Shown here: positions 26,670-34,053 of the stretch, in pieces | Position numbering within the stretch: position 1 is the first letter of the stretch | How the letters are laid out: the number at the start of each line of letters is the position of its first letter | DNA from: Paenibacillus sp. CF384 | GTDB taxonomy: Bacteria; Bacillota; Bacilli; Paenibacillales; Paenibacillaceae | Reading direction: 5' to 3' | Length of the DNA stretch: 43,041 nt | NCBI RefSeq assembly: GCF_900106745.1 | Contig: NZ_FNNV01000031.1 | Location: 1-43,041 of the forward strand | Notes under the pieces: generated by a model | The model's database searches: none | The model's input: the letters and a program-made list of their open reading frames with translations, nothing else | Told to the model about the DNA's origin: nothing | Made by a program: the position numbers and the translations under genes

Positions 26670-27251
26670 ATGCCCAATCACTTTGTGTTCGATCAATCGA
26701 ACAGCAAGTTTTATGGCCAATTGACGAATACGTACGTGTCACCCGGAATCCACGCACCGCCAGACTACGGTGCAACGGTATCGGCACGCGAATTTGCAGC
26801 TACTTACAACAACTCTGCATCGCTCAGTATATTAGGTGGTTCAGTGACAGCAACCATTCAAATCTCCAATCCCAATGCCAGCGGCCGAACGCTCTATGTC
26901 TCTCGTATTACAGGTGGTGTGGGCGTTGGACTTAGCTTGCTTTCCTCTTTCTCCGGCTCCTTGACAATGTCAAGGGCAGCTACGATCAGTTCACCTTCCA
27001 CCTTAACTCCCTTCAATACGCAGTTTGGCAATTCCGCGACAAGTGTCATGACGGCGAGATCCTCCACAAGCGCCGCCTCCGGGGGGACGGCCTTTCTGTC
27101 TGTGCCGCTTAACCCCGGTATGTTTTCGTTCGACTATGTGGGCGGGCTAATCGTACCGGAGAATCAAAGCATTTCCATTACGGTCAGCAGCTCGCTCACC
27201 GTCGCGGGCACGCTTACCTCCTTCGCCAATATCACATGGTGGGAAGCATAA
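26670..27251 (+). CDS. Gly/Ser/Thr-rich structural protein, paralogue 2
   Basis: A 193-residue homologue of the preceding product: SPGIHAPPDYG, NPNASGRTLYVSRITGG, STLTPFNTQFGNSATSV and FANITWWEA align with its landmarks, while the rest has diverged. The start follows the previous stop by 6 bp, and its ribosome binding site (GGGAGGTG) lies inside the end of that gene, so the two are co-translated. There is no signal peptide, cysteine or enzymatic motif. A strong bidirectional terminator at 27314 ends the pair. Confidence 0.8.
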   Translation: MPNHFVFDQSNSKFYGQLTNTYVSPGIHAPPDYGATVSAREFAATYNNSASLSILGGSVTATIQISNPNASGRTLYVSRITGGVGVGLSLLSSFSGSLTMSRAATISSPSTLTPFNTQFGNSATSVMTARSSTSAASGGTAFLSVPLNPGMFSFDYVGGLIVPENQSISITVSSSLTVAGTLTSFANITWWEA

Positions 27252-27313
27252 TGCGCTTCGGTCCGTTTCCCGGGAAATAATCGCAACAGCCGCGCCTGCC
27301 AATAATCACAACA

Positions 27314-27358
27314 AAGACCCTTTCAGCCCGCTGCATGACGCAGCGCTGAAAGGGTCTT
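27314..27358. terminator. Bidirectional terminator between converging genes
   Basis: AAGACCCTTTCAGC pairs perfectly with GCTGAAAGGGTCTT, with an inner GCTGC/GCAGC stem around ATGAC. T-rich sequence flanks it on both strands. It serves the paralogue pair from the left and ohrR from the right. Confidence 0.88.
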
Positions 27359-27375
27359 CTTAGTGTTGTATAGGC

Positions 27376-27828
27376 TTATAACTGGCCGCAGGACTGCTCA
27401 TGGACAGCTGTAGTCAGCTTGCGAAGCTGTTCCCGAAGCTGGGTAATTTCCTCGCCCGGCATGTTGGTCCGGCAAAACACGCGCTCCGGAATCGTTACCG
27501 CCTTCGTCTTCAGCTCGCGTCCTTGTTCGGTCAAGCGGACGATAACACTGCGCTCATCCTCGGGATCGCGCTCCCGGTGAATGAGCGTCATCCCTTCGAG
27601 CTTCTTCAAGAGCGGCGTGAGCGTGCCGGAATCCAGATACAGCCGGGTTCCCAGCTCTTTCACAGGTACGCCGTCCTTCTCCCATAATGCAAGTAAGGTC
27701 ACATACTGTGTGTACGTAATGCCTAACTCATCCAAATACGGGCGATACAGCTTCGTTACTTCGCGGGCGCAGGCGTAGAGGGCGAAGCAGAGCTGATTGT
27801 CGAGCTCCAGCTGGGCACCTTGTTCCAT
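27376..27828 (-). CDS. ohrR: OhrR-type MarR-family organic peroxide repressor
   Basis: A 150-residue winged-helix repressor. The N-terminus LDNQLCFALYACAREVTKLY carries the peroxide-sensing Cys14 at the position of B. subtilis OhrR Cys15, followed by YLDELGITYTQYVTLLALWE. The recognition region is GTRLYLDSGTLTPLLKKLE, and the wing holds the DERSV motif. Additional cysteines (Cys20, one near 119 and one near 147) leave room for a two-Cys mechanism. Oxidation of Cys14 should release it from DNA. A matching operator lies just upstream at 27882-27907. The usual ohr peroxidase gene is not adjacent; an ankyrin gene lies upstream instead. Confidence 0.9.
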   Translation of the reverse strand: MEQGAQLELDNQLCFALYACAREVTKLYRPYLDELGITYTQYVTLLALWEKDGVPVKELGTRLYLDSGTLTPLLKKLEGMTLIHRERDPEDERSVIVRLTEQGRELKTKAVTIPERVFCRTNMPGEEITQLREQLRKLTTAVHEQSCGQL

Positions 27829-27881
27829 TGCAGTCTTCCTCTCTGCGGCTTAGGTTAGCAAGCCAATCTATAGTGAATAAC

Positions 27882-27907
27882 ACAATTAAATTGCATACAA
27901 TTGATGT
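27882..27907 (-). promoter_or_regulatory. OhrR operator
   Basis: ACAATTAAATTGCATACAATTGATGT closely follows the known Bacillus OhrR site, two ACAATT/AATTGT half-site pairs in tandem (remembered consensus TACAATT-AAATTGTA). It lies 54-79 bp before the ohrR start, consistent with autorepression. Confidence 0.72.
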
Positions 27908-27943
27908 CGTTAGAATACCAGTTGCCGCAGATGCTGTCAACTG

Positions 27944-29527
27944 CTAGACCGCGCCTTTCTGATGGGAAAGCAGCAAATCCGCGATCGCCTGATGTCCCTT
28001 TCGTCTGGCCCATGCCAGCGGTGTCGCCCACTCCGGCACATCTACCGGCTCTATTGCCGCTCCTTGGCGAAGCAGATACGCCGCCATCTCCGTCTGCCCG
28101 AACTTGGCCGCCCAGCCCAGCGGAGTCGTATTATACTCCTCGTCGACAGCGTCAAGATCAGCGCCATAGCGAAGCAGCAAATCAGCCAGGTCGGTATCGC
28201 CTTTCTTCGCAGTCAGATGCAGATAGCTGATCCCGATCCAATTCCGAACGTTCGGATCGGCATCGTGGCGGAGCAGCAGCTCGACCATCTCGTTATTGCA
28301 GGAATACACCATATAATTGCTGGCGTACCAGGGTCCATTTAGCTGGACCTTATGCCGCAGCAGCAGCTTGACGATGTTGGTATATCCGCAGCTCGCCGCC
28401 TGGGCGAGCGGTCCATAATCGCCATCGTTGGCGGCTGCCGGATGGAGCGCGAGCATCTCGCCGACCAGATCGATGCGGCCAAGCGCGCAAGCACCGGCCA
28501 TCGTCACGCTCCCGCCATGCTCATAGAGCAGCTCCAGCAGCTCCTGTGCGCCCTTCTGCATCGCGGCATAGGTGGCATTGCCTGATGCTTCTATCTCTGC
28601 ATTTGGATTCGCTCCATGCGCAAGCAGCAGCTTCACGCACTCGGTATGATCCCCTCTGACCGCCGCATAGAGCGCCGCTCCGCCGGGGGCATCTCGCTCA
28701 GGCAAGTTCGGGTCGGCACCGCTAACCAGCAAACTGCGCACAACCTCTACATAGCCATGCTTGGCCGCGTAGTATAGCGCTGATCGCCCTGACGAGTCTC
28801 TGGCGTTGGCTAGCTGTGGATTCTGCGCCAGCTGCTCTTTCACTCGTGTCGCGTCGCCTACAGCAGCCGCGATGAAGATGTCGTACGGGATTCCTTTTCC
28901 AATCAGATAACCGAGTAAGAAGCGTTGATCACGAATCGTATTCGAGGGCAGGTCACGATTGCCTCTGTAGAAGTAATCGCCTTCCATCGCCAGATGGATA
29001 GCCTGACATCCGTCGGCTCTTTGCGCCTCGGGATCTGCGCCGCGCGCCAGAAGCAGGTCGATCAGCTCCGGCTGCCGTGTCATAACGGCCCAGTGCAGCG
29101 GCGTATTGCCTCGTTCATCACCTGCGTGGATTGTCTCCGGGTGCTCCTCGAACCATGCCAATAGCTCATCTCGCTTGTAGGCGCGAATAAGCCCCGCCGT
29201 CACATCGCCGATTGGCTGCACCTGATGGGTGCGCTGAAGATGCTCGCGAAGCAGCTCGGCCATAGCTCCGTATCCGCGGTCCTCTGCTATCTGCAGCAGA
29301 GAATCCTGCCAGCTGAGAATAGGCTTGTCCGCAGCATTTGCGCCATATCGGAGCAGAAGCGCCACCGTTTCCAAATGACCTTCCCGGACCGCAACATGCA
29401 GCGGCGATACGTATCCCCAGCTGGATTTTGCCAGATTGGAATCTTGCTGTAGCAGCTCATTCACCATCGAAGTTTCTCCTGCTGCGCACAGATCGAACAT
29501 TCGTCTTAAGGATTCAGGCATCGTCAT
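27944..29527 (-). CDS. Ankyrin-repeat protein
   Basis: A 527-residue soluble protein made almost entirely of about twelve to thirteen ankyrin repeats. Typical units are GNTPLHWAVMTRQPELIDLLLARGADP, GRSALYYAAKHGYVEVVRSLLVSGADP and TPLGWAAKFGQTEMAAYLLRQGAAIE. The unit around residues 330-355 (MAGACALGRIDLVGEMLALHP) is degenerate. It has no signal peptide, membrane helix or catalytic domain, so a protein-binding role in the cytosol is likely. It starts 8 bp after the CcdC-like gene and probably shares its transcript. The first of two ATGs at 29527 and 29521 is taken. Confidence 0.9.
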   Translation of the reverse strand: MTMPESLRRMFDLCAAGETSMVNELLQQDSNLAKSSWGYVSPLHVAVREGHLETVALLLRYGANAADKPILSWQDSLLQIAEDRGYGAMAELLREHLQRTHQVQPIGDVTAGLIRAYKRDELLAWFEEHPETIHAGDERGNTPLHWAVMTRQPELIDLLLARGADPEAQRADGCQAIHLAMEGDYFYRGNRDLPSNTIRDQRFLLGYLIGKGIPYDIFIAAAVGDATRVKEQLAQNPQLANARDSSGRSALYYAAKHGYVEVVRSLLVSGADPNLPERDAPGGAALYAAVRGDHTECVKLLLAHGANPNAEIEASGNATYAAMQKGAQELLELLYEHGGSVTMAGACALGRIDLVGEMLALHPAAANDGDYGPLAQAASCGYTNIVKLLLRHKVQLNGPWYASNYMVYSCNNEMVELLLRHDADPNVRNWIGISYLHLTAKKGDTDLADLLLRYGADLDAVDEEYNTTPLGWAAKFGQTEMAAYLLRQGAAIEPVDVPEWATPLAWARRKGHQAIADLLLSHQKGAV

Positions 29528-29535
29528 CGGTCGGC

Positions 29536-30024
29536 TTACCCCCGTCGCAGTAATTTAAGATACGATTGAAGCATGGCGATTCTCCAAACTACGATCATCC
29601 CGAAGGCAAGTACGAAGAACAGCGCACCCGTTTGCGGGATACTGACAGCCTGCTCCACTACATTGTGAACGAGCAGACGCACGATTAGAAGACCGAGCAG
29701 AATGAAGATGAACATTTTGGATCGTTTCAATACGATGGTTTCCCCAACCCTCTCCAGCTTCGAGGTGCGGATGAGCGGATAAGCGAACAATACCGCGCCG
29801 ACTGCAAAAGCGGTAATGGCCCATAACCATGGCACATGCGTAACCGGCGCGACAAACATCAGGAAGCCGGTCGACATGCCGATCGGCGGAATAATGATTT
29901 TGCGCATCGTCGTTGGCCGATTGCTTGCTCGTAAACGCAAGAACATGACCGCTACGCCTGAAAGCAGCGTGACCACAATGGACGCCACGTGAGGGAGAGA
30001 GAAGGTTTGAGGGAGAAAGCTCAT
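29536..30024 (-). CDS. CcdC-like integral membrane protein
   Basis: A 162-residue protein with about five hydrophobic helices. Markers are MRKIIIPPIGMSTGFLMFV, AITAFAVGAVLFAYPLIRTSKLE and IVLKRSKMFIFILLGLLIVRLL. Length and these segments match the CcdC/DUF1453 family; in B. subtilis ccdC lies beside cytochrome c maturation genes but has no settled function. No ccdA or redox partner is nearby here. AAAGGAG lies 10 bases before the ATG. It is followed after 8 bp by the ankyrin gene. Confidence 0.8.
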   Translation of the reverse strand: MSFLPQTFSLPHVASIVVTLLSGVAVMFLRLRASNRPTTMRKIIIPPIGMSTGFLMFVAPVTHVPWLWAITAFAVGAVLFAYPLIRTSKLERVGETIVLKRSKMFIFILLGLLIVRLLVHNVVEQAVSIPQTGALFFVLAFGMIVVWRIAMLQSYLKLLRRG

Positions 30025-30144
30025 GTGGGCGCAGCTCCTTTATTTCGGGCAGTTTAGAGCAGAAGCCATAGGACCTCATTGGTGCAGTGTCGTACGTTCT
30101 CTCTAAGAAAGCGCTTGTTTTCTCTAATGCTACTCATTTTGCTG

Positions 30145-30621
30145 CTAGGTTGCAAATAGATCGCGATGTACCTTGACGACTGCCTTGCGGAGCGGAATAT
30201 CTTGTTCCACCGAGCAGTTCGGCCTGTGAATGTCGGTCGGAAACAAAACAACGAAATCGCCTGGCACCATATCAATCGTATTCTCGTTATGTACTTCATC
30301 ATAGAAGGCAATATCCTGCGTCTCATAGCGCTCATCTGTAATGACCTGTTCTTCCGAAACCTTGGCTACTCGCATCCGCTCGCGGCCGCTCAGCAGCAGT
30401 TGAATATCCGTATGCAGCCTATGCGTCTCCGGCTTTACCTCGCGCCAGTCCCTTGTAACGGGCTCGTTGATGAGCAGAAACATGCCGGGCTCGCCAAACT
30501 CATGCCGTCCCGCGGGAAGTTCATCCAGCTCTGTCTGCTGCAGTCGTTCAATCGCTCGGCGGATCGGCGCAGGGAATGTGTGCTGCTCCCGCTCCCAATT
30601 CGTTAAATCGCTGAATATCAT
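30145..30621 (-). CDS. YhcH/YjgK/YiaL family protein
   Basis: A 158-residue cupin-like protein. LHTDIQLLLSGRERMRV, FYDEV, the metal-region VPGDFVVLFPTDIHRPNC and the C-terminal KAVVKVH are the family signature. Members occur in sialic acid and other sugar operons, and a few have been proposed as sugar isomerases or anomerases, but no activity is firmly established. Its ribosome binding site lies in the end of ywbE, 5 bp upstream, so the two genes are coupled. Confidence 0.9.
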   Translation of the reverse strand: MIFSDLTNWEREQHTFPAPIRRAIERLQQTELDELPAGRHEFGEPGMFLLINEPVTRDWREVKPETHRLHTDIQLLLSGRERMRVAKVSEEQVITDERYETQDIAFYDEVHNENTIDMVPGDFVVLFPTDIHRPNCSVEQDIPLRKAVVKVHRDLFAT

Positions 30622-30626
30622 CGCTG

Positions 30627-30833
30627 TTACGGCCCCTCTACGATTGATTTTACACGTCCGACGTCACCGGTCTGCAGTCGCACTTTAATGCCATGCGGAT
30701 GATTGGGCGAATTCGTCAAAATATCCTTTACTACGCCTCTTGTTGTTTTGCCTGTTGCCTGATCCTTCTTTAACACAATATCTACAGTAAGCCCCGGGCG
30801 GATCGCCGAGCGTTGTTGTCCATTTGCACTCAT
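30627..30833 (-). CDS. ywbE: YwbE family small protein
   Basis: A 68-residue protein matching the YwbE family throughout: RPGLTVDIVLKKDQATGKTTRGVVKDILTNSPNHPHGIKVRL and GDVGRVKSIVE. It looks like a small beta-barrel with a KOW/SH3-like feel. Its function is unknown. AAGGAG lies 13 bases before the ATG, longer than usual. It precedes the YhcH-family gene. Confidence 0.9.
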   Translation of the reverse strand: MSANGQQRSAIRPGLTVDIVLKKDQATGKTTRGVVKDILTNSPNHPHGIKVRLQTGDVGRVKSIVEGP

Positions 30834-30994
30834 GATTCGTTACGTACTCCTTCGATAGTTGGATTTATTGCTCCCATCATATGCCAGCGTGTGAGTGAAG
30901 TAAAGATTTGCGGGTAACGACGAATATAGCGGCAGTCCGGCGGGCAGATTTCAGGACAACGGGAAGTTTTTGAATAAGACCTCGCAAGAAACGA

Positions 30995-31023
30995 TTGACA
31001 GTGAGAATGAGAATTACTATCAT
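30995..31023 (+). promoter_or_regulatory. Sigma-A promoter with overlapping Fur box
   Basis: TTGACA (30995-31000) and TATCAT (31018-31023) are separated by exactly 17 bp. TGAGAAT-T-ACTATCA at 31008-31022 matches 13 of 15 positions of the 7-1-7 Fur box TGATAATNATTATCA and covers spacer and -10, so iron-loaded Fur would block the polymerase. It drives the DUF1450 gene and perhaps ferritin. Zur and PerR boxes fit less well. Confidence 0.75.
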
Positions 31024-31071
31024 TGGTATAGAGCATGACAATACCATCCAGAGAGGTCGGGAACAGGGCGG

Positions 31072-31296
31072 ATGAAAAAGATCAAGTACTGCTGCAGAAA
31101 CTTCAAGCACGGCTCCAAGTCTGTTTTCAAAACCTTAAAGCAAGAATTTCCCGACTTGAAGCAGAAGAAGAAGGACTGTCTCGGCAACTGCAAGCTGTGC
31201 TCCAAGCAATGTATCGTAATGATCGGCAAAACGGAAGTCGTTGTAGCTCCGACAGCAGAAGTGTTGTACGCCAAGCTCAAACACCGGATAGGCTGA
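31072..31296 (+). CDS. DUF1450 (YuzB-like) cysteine-rich small protein
   Basis: A 74-residue protein with six cysteines: CC near residue 7, CLGNCKLCSKQC near 37-48. The pattern CRNFKHGSKSVFKTL...DCLGNCKLCSKQ...VEV followed by a VLYAKLKHRI end is the YuzB/DUF1450 type, which has a thioredoxin-like or ferredoxin-like look. Metal or Fe-S binding is possible but unproven. A Fur-controlled promoter lies 50 bp upstream, pointing to a role under iron limitation. AGAGGT precedes the ATG at a long spacing. Ferritin follows 110 bp downstream. Confidence 0.82.
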   Translation: MKKIKYCCRNFKHGSKSVFKTLKQEFPDLKQKKKDCLGNCKLCSKQCIVMIGKTEVVVAPTAEVLYAKLKHRIG

Positions 31297-31406
31297 TATG
31301 GCATAGTATGGTAATATAGGAGAAGAAGTAGTCCATACTCCTTAGTGGAGTTTGGCGCTTCGTCTCTTTTTATTTTATAATACATTTGGAAAGGGAGGTG
31401 CGGCCG

Positions 31407-31916
31407 ATGATGAACGATACACTCAGCCAAGCTTTGAACGATCAATTGAATTTCGAGTTTTATTCCGCGCACGTGTACTTGGCAATTGCCGCTTACTGTT
31501 CCGGAGAAAGCCTCGACGGTTTTGCGAATTTCTTTATTGTTCAAGCCGAAGAAGAACGCTTCCACGCGATGAAAATGTACAAGTATTTGAACGATCGCGG
31601 GAAACGCGTCACCCTGGTCGGCATGAGCACACCTAACAATGAATATAGCTCCATCCTCGATGCTTTCCAACATGCTTACCAGCATGAGCAGGAAGTCACC
31701 AAGCGGATTTACCACTTGTCTGACCTTGCGATGAATGATCGCGAGCATGCAACGCTCCAGTTCCTGAAGTGGTTCATCGATGAGCAGGTAGAGGAAGAGT
31801 CGATGTTCGACAGCATCATCAACAAGCTGAAGCGTATCGACACCGACAGCAATGCCTTCTTCATGCTGGACAGCGAGTTTGCACAGCGCACATTCGTTCC
31901 ACCGACTACGGCTTAG
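31407..31916 (+). CDS. Ferritin
   Basis: A 169-residue non-haem ferritin of the FtnA type. The ferroxidase ligands are visible: E17 in NFEFYSAHVYLA, the E-x-x-H of AEEERFHAMKMY near residue 50, and E/Q residues in QHEQEVTKRIYHL and IDEQVEEES. It should form the 24-subunit iron store. The frame opens earlier at a TTG, but GGGAGG lies 8 bases before the ATG at 31407 (a second ATG follows immediately), so that start is chosen. A small hairpin at about 31337 separates it from the DUF1450 gene. Its own terminator follows. Confidence 0.95.
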   Translation: MMNDTLSQALNDQLNFEFYSAHVYLAIAAYCSGESLDGFANFFIVQAEEERFHAMKMYKYLNDRGKRVTLVGMSTPNNEYSSILDAFQHAYQHEQEVTKRIYHLSDLAMNDREHATLQFLKWFIDEQVEEESMFDSIINKLKRIDTDSNAFFMLDSEFAQRTFVPPTTA

Positions 31917-31930
31917 TTGTCGGGAGAGAA

Positions 31931-31967
31931 TGGCTGAACCGGGAGTTCCCGGGTCAGCCATTTTTTT
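31931..31967 (+). terminator. Ferritin terminator
   Basis: TGGCTGA-CCGGGA pairs with TCCCGG-TCAGCCA almost perfectly, followed by seven T residues. It starts 14 bp after the ferritin stop. Confidence 0.93.
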
Positions 31968-32045
31968 GTGCGCGGCTGCTAGCCGTTGCCTATACAGCCG
32001 CATGAGGCGGCGGTTCTCTGACATCTAGCACTTGTCACCTGCCGG

Positions 32046-32146
32046 CCATCTGCTATCGATAACTATACGTTGCCCGACTACCATCTGCTATCCAGAAAAT
32101 ACCCGCCACCTACCAAACTCTTGTTACCCTATGACCACCTACTATC
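32046..32146. repeat. Short direct repeats in the ferritin/tagA gap
   Basis: CCATCTGCTATC occurs at 32046 and 32081, and as CCACCTACTATC at 32135. They are non-coding on either strand as far as I can judge and may be remnants of a decayed tandem array. Confidence 0.6.
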
Positions 32147-32180
32147 GACAGCCACGTTCGAAGGTGTTAAATGGTACGTC

Positions 32181-32367
32181 AAAGTTGCCTTTTATGCAAC
32201 ATTCTCTACCGAATACAGACCTAAACTAAAAAATGCTGCATTTTTTGCAACATTGTTCTCAGAAACGGCTCGTTTTCTCGTTAATCGCTTCGAAATGTTG
32301 CATTTTCTGCAACATCTCAGCCTTTTGATCAATTTAACGCTCGGATTGTTGCACAACCTGCAACATT
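32181..32367. repeat. Hairpin-cluster repeat, locus C
   Basis: Four copies of AATGTTGCA-N5-TGCAACATT start at 32181, 32232, 32294 and 32345. Spacings are 51, 62 and 51 bp, nearly identical to locus B. The arms are better preserved than at B: the middle two carry at most one mismatch each, and the left arm of the first is the most diverged. The array lies between the converging ferritin and tagA genes, in gene-free 31968-32571. Confidence 0.9.
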
Positions 32368-32429
32368 TGGTGGACACTCCCTCAGTTGCATTCATTTCGC
32401 ATCCTCTACCAAGGCTCCACCACACATTT

Positions 32430-32499
32430 CCGCTACCTTTTGCGCTCGCCCTGCATTACTCCATGACACTTTCCCTTACCTTTTACGCTCTCCCTGCAT
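32430..32499. repeat. Pair of 26-bp direct repeats
   Basis: CGCTACCTTTTGCGCTCGCC-CTGCAT near 32430 recurs with a few changes near 32473, 43 bp apart, in the non-coding stretch before the tagA stop codon. No function is evident. Confidence 0.6.
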
Positions 32500-32571
32500 G
32501 CCTACACATAGCGAAAGCCGCCCCAACAGTCGCGATGCGACTTATGAGACGGCTCCAGCTTCTAACGCTTA

Positions 32572-33303
32572 CTATCGGCGACGGTTAGTCAGTATCGTCA
32601 CGGCGAACCTCGGCAGCACGAGCTGGCGGCGCCAGCGTGACGGCTGCTTGAGCAGTCGGTACAACCACTCGACGTTCAGCTTCTGCCAGATTACCGGGGC
32701 GCGTTTGACCTTGCCCGCGATGACATCCAAGCTGCCTCCAACGCCGAAGGCAACCTTCGCATGCAGGCGGCTCTTATGCTTGTAAATCCAGCGCTCCGCA
32801 TTAGGTGCGCCGAGCGCTACGATCAGCACGTCCGGGCGCTTCTGTCCGATATCGGCAACAAGCGCTTCTTCCTGCCCGTCCTTGAAGAAGCCGTTATGTC
32901 TGCCGACAATCGTGACGCCCGGGTATTTACCCGCGATGATTTCCGCCGCTTTCGCGTTGGTTTGCTCGTCCGCTCCAACGACATAAAGTGAGAAGCGATG
33001 CTGCTTCGCTTCCTCGAACAACCGAATCAGCAAATCATAGCCCGTTACACGTTCCGGGATATGTTCACCCTGCCACTTCGCGGCAAGCACTACTCCGATG
33101 CCGTCGGGCGTAATGATATCCGCTTCGTCCACAATCGCCTGGAGCTGCTTCTCCGAACGTGCAGCCATGACAATCTCCGGATTAGCTGTAATGAGATGAA
33201 ATAACGGCTGATCCTTCCCCGCGATTTGGGATTGAACGAGCGCCACCGTATCCGAGAGCGTCCGCTTCGAGAACGGAACGCCTAATATATTGACTGTATT
33301 CAT
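32572..33303 (-). CDS. WecG/TagA/CpsF family glycosyltransferase (GT26)
   Basis: A 243-residue enzyme of the TagA family, which adds N-acetylmannosamine (or a related sugar) to undecaprenyl-linked GlcNAc early in wall polymer synthesis. The family landmarks are present: ILGVPFSKRTLSDTV, HLITANPEIVMAA with the conserved Thr, ADIITPDGIGVVLAAK with the catalytic-type Asp, VVGADEQTNAKAAE, DVLIVALGAPNAERWI and the C-terminal RAPVIWQKLNVEWLYRLLKQP membrane-targeting region. GGAAGGTG precedes the ATG. It stands alone with no other wall polymer genes. It may serve the secondary polymer that SLH proteins such as those in this window bind; that link is inference. Confidence 0.93.
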   Translation of the reverse strand: MNTVNILGVPFSKRTLSDTVALVQSQIAGKDQPLFHLITANPEIVMAARSEKQLQAIVDEADIITPDGIGVVLAAKWQGEHIPERVTGYDLLIRLFEEAKQHRFSLYVVGADEQTNAKAAEIIAGKYPGVTIVGRHNGFFKDGQEEALVADIGQKRPDVLIVALGAPNAERWIYKHKSRLHAKVAFGVGGSLDVIAGKVKRAPVIWQKLNVEWLYRLLKQPSRWRRQLVLPRFAVTILTNRRR

Positions 33304-33370
33304 CCTACACCTTCCTCATATACACTCATGCTGTCTTTTATTGTAGCACAAAGCCGAAATCGGTTGAAAC

Positions 33371-33895
33371 CTAGCGGAACAGCCCGGCTACCCATCTGAT
33401 AAAATCGCCCACGATCGGCACAAGGCCGAATCCGTGCTCGCCGATCGCCACGATTCCGTAGACTCGCTCACCAATCGCAACTGCGCCAAGAACATGCTGT
33501 CCGATAGCTACAGCTCCGAGCGCATTCTGCCCGATTGCGACCGCACCGACAGCAGATTGCCCGATGCCAACCGCCCCGATCGCCAGCTCCCCGATAGCGA
33601 CTGCCCCGGCAGACAGTCCGCCGGACATGGCCACTGCGCCAAGCGCGAGGAGCCAGCCCACCGACACGGCACCTACCGAAATGAGCCCGACCGAGACCGC
33701 CCCGCCGGCTACCAGCCCAACGGCCACATCGCCAAGTGCGATAACGCCAATGGCGACTTTAGGTTTGCCTTTGCCTACGCTTGTCCGAATGCTGATGAAA
33801 GGGAGCTTGGCGGTAGGCCACTGGTAGTCGATCTCTTCTTGCCCATTTCCCCTTATGTATCTGTTAAATCGAAGCAATCGCCGCCATTCAAACAT
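33371..33895 (-). CDS. Glycine/alanine/valine-rich hexapeptide-like repeat protein
   Basis: A 174-residue protein of unknown function. After a charged N-terminal 45 residues, about twenty imperfect short repeats of the form GAVAIG, GAVSVG and GAVGIG run to residue 155, ending in a hydrophobic FIRWVAGLF tail. The five- to six-residue period with small residues alternating with Val/Ile suggests a left-handed beta-helix or a membrane-associated sheet. It is not a standard acyltransferase hexapeptide domain, because no catalytic His loop is present. It stands alone between tagA and the Gmad2-like gene. The C-terminal hydrophobic tail might tether it to the membrane. Confidence 0.75.
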   Translation of the reverse strand: MFEWRRLLRFNRYIRGNGQEEIDYQWPTAKLPFISIRTSVGKGKPKVAIGVIALGDVAVGLVAGGAVSVGLISVGAVSVGWLLALGAVAMSGGLSAGAVAIGELAIGAVGIGQSAVGAVAIGQNALGAVAIGQHVLGAVAIGERVYGIVAIGEHGFGLVPIVGDFIRWVAGLFR

Positions 33896-34053
33896 GAATG
33901 CGCACTCTCCTCGCTTATATGATTATTCGCCGTACTGCCTGAACGACTGATTCAAGCTGTTTCTTCAAGCGTATAATAAATTAAGAAGCACAACAAGGAT
34001 GGCAGCGTGAAAATATTCCATTTCATGCTCCCACAGAAAGTAGATGATTCGTA

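Noticed and set aside
30105..30119. AGAAAGCGCTTGTT as a cre site before the CcdC-like gene
   Set aside because: Only the AAGCGCTT core is cre-like; several fixed positions fail on both strands.
31020..32024. Long minus-strand open frame across ferritin and the DUF1450 gene
   Set aside because: Ferritin and DUF1450 on the plus strand are well supported families with promoter and terminator; the minus frame shows no family features.
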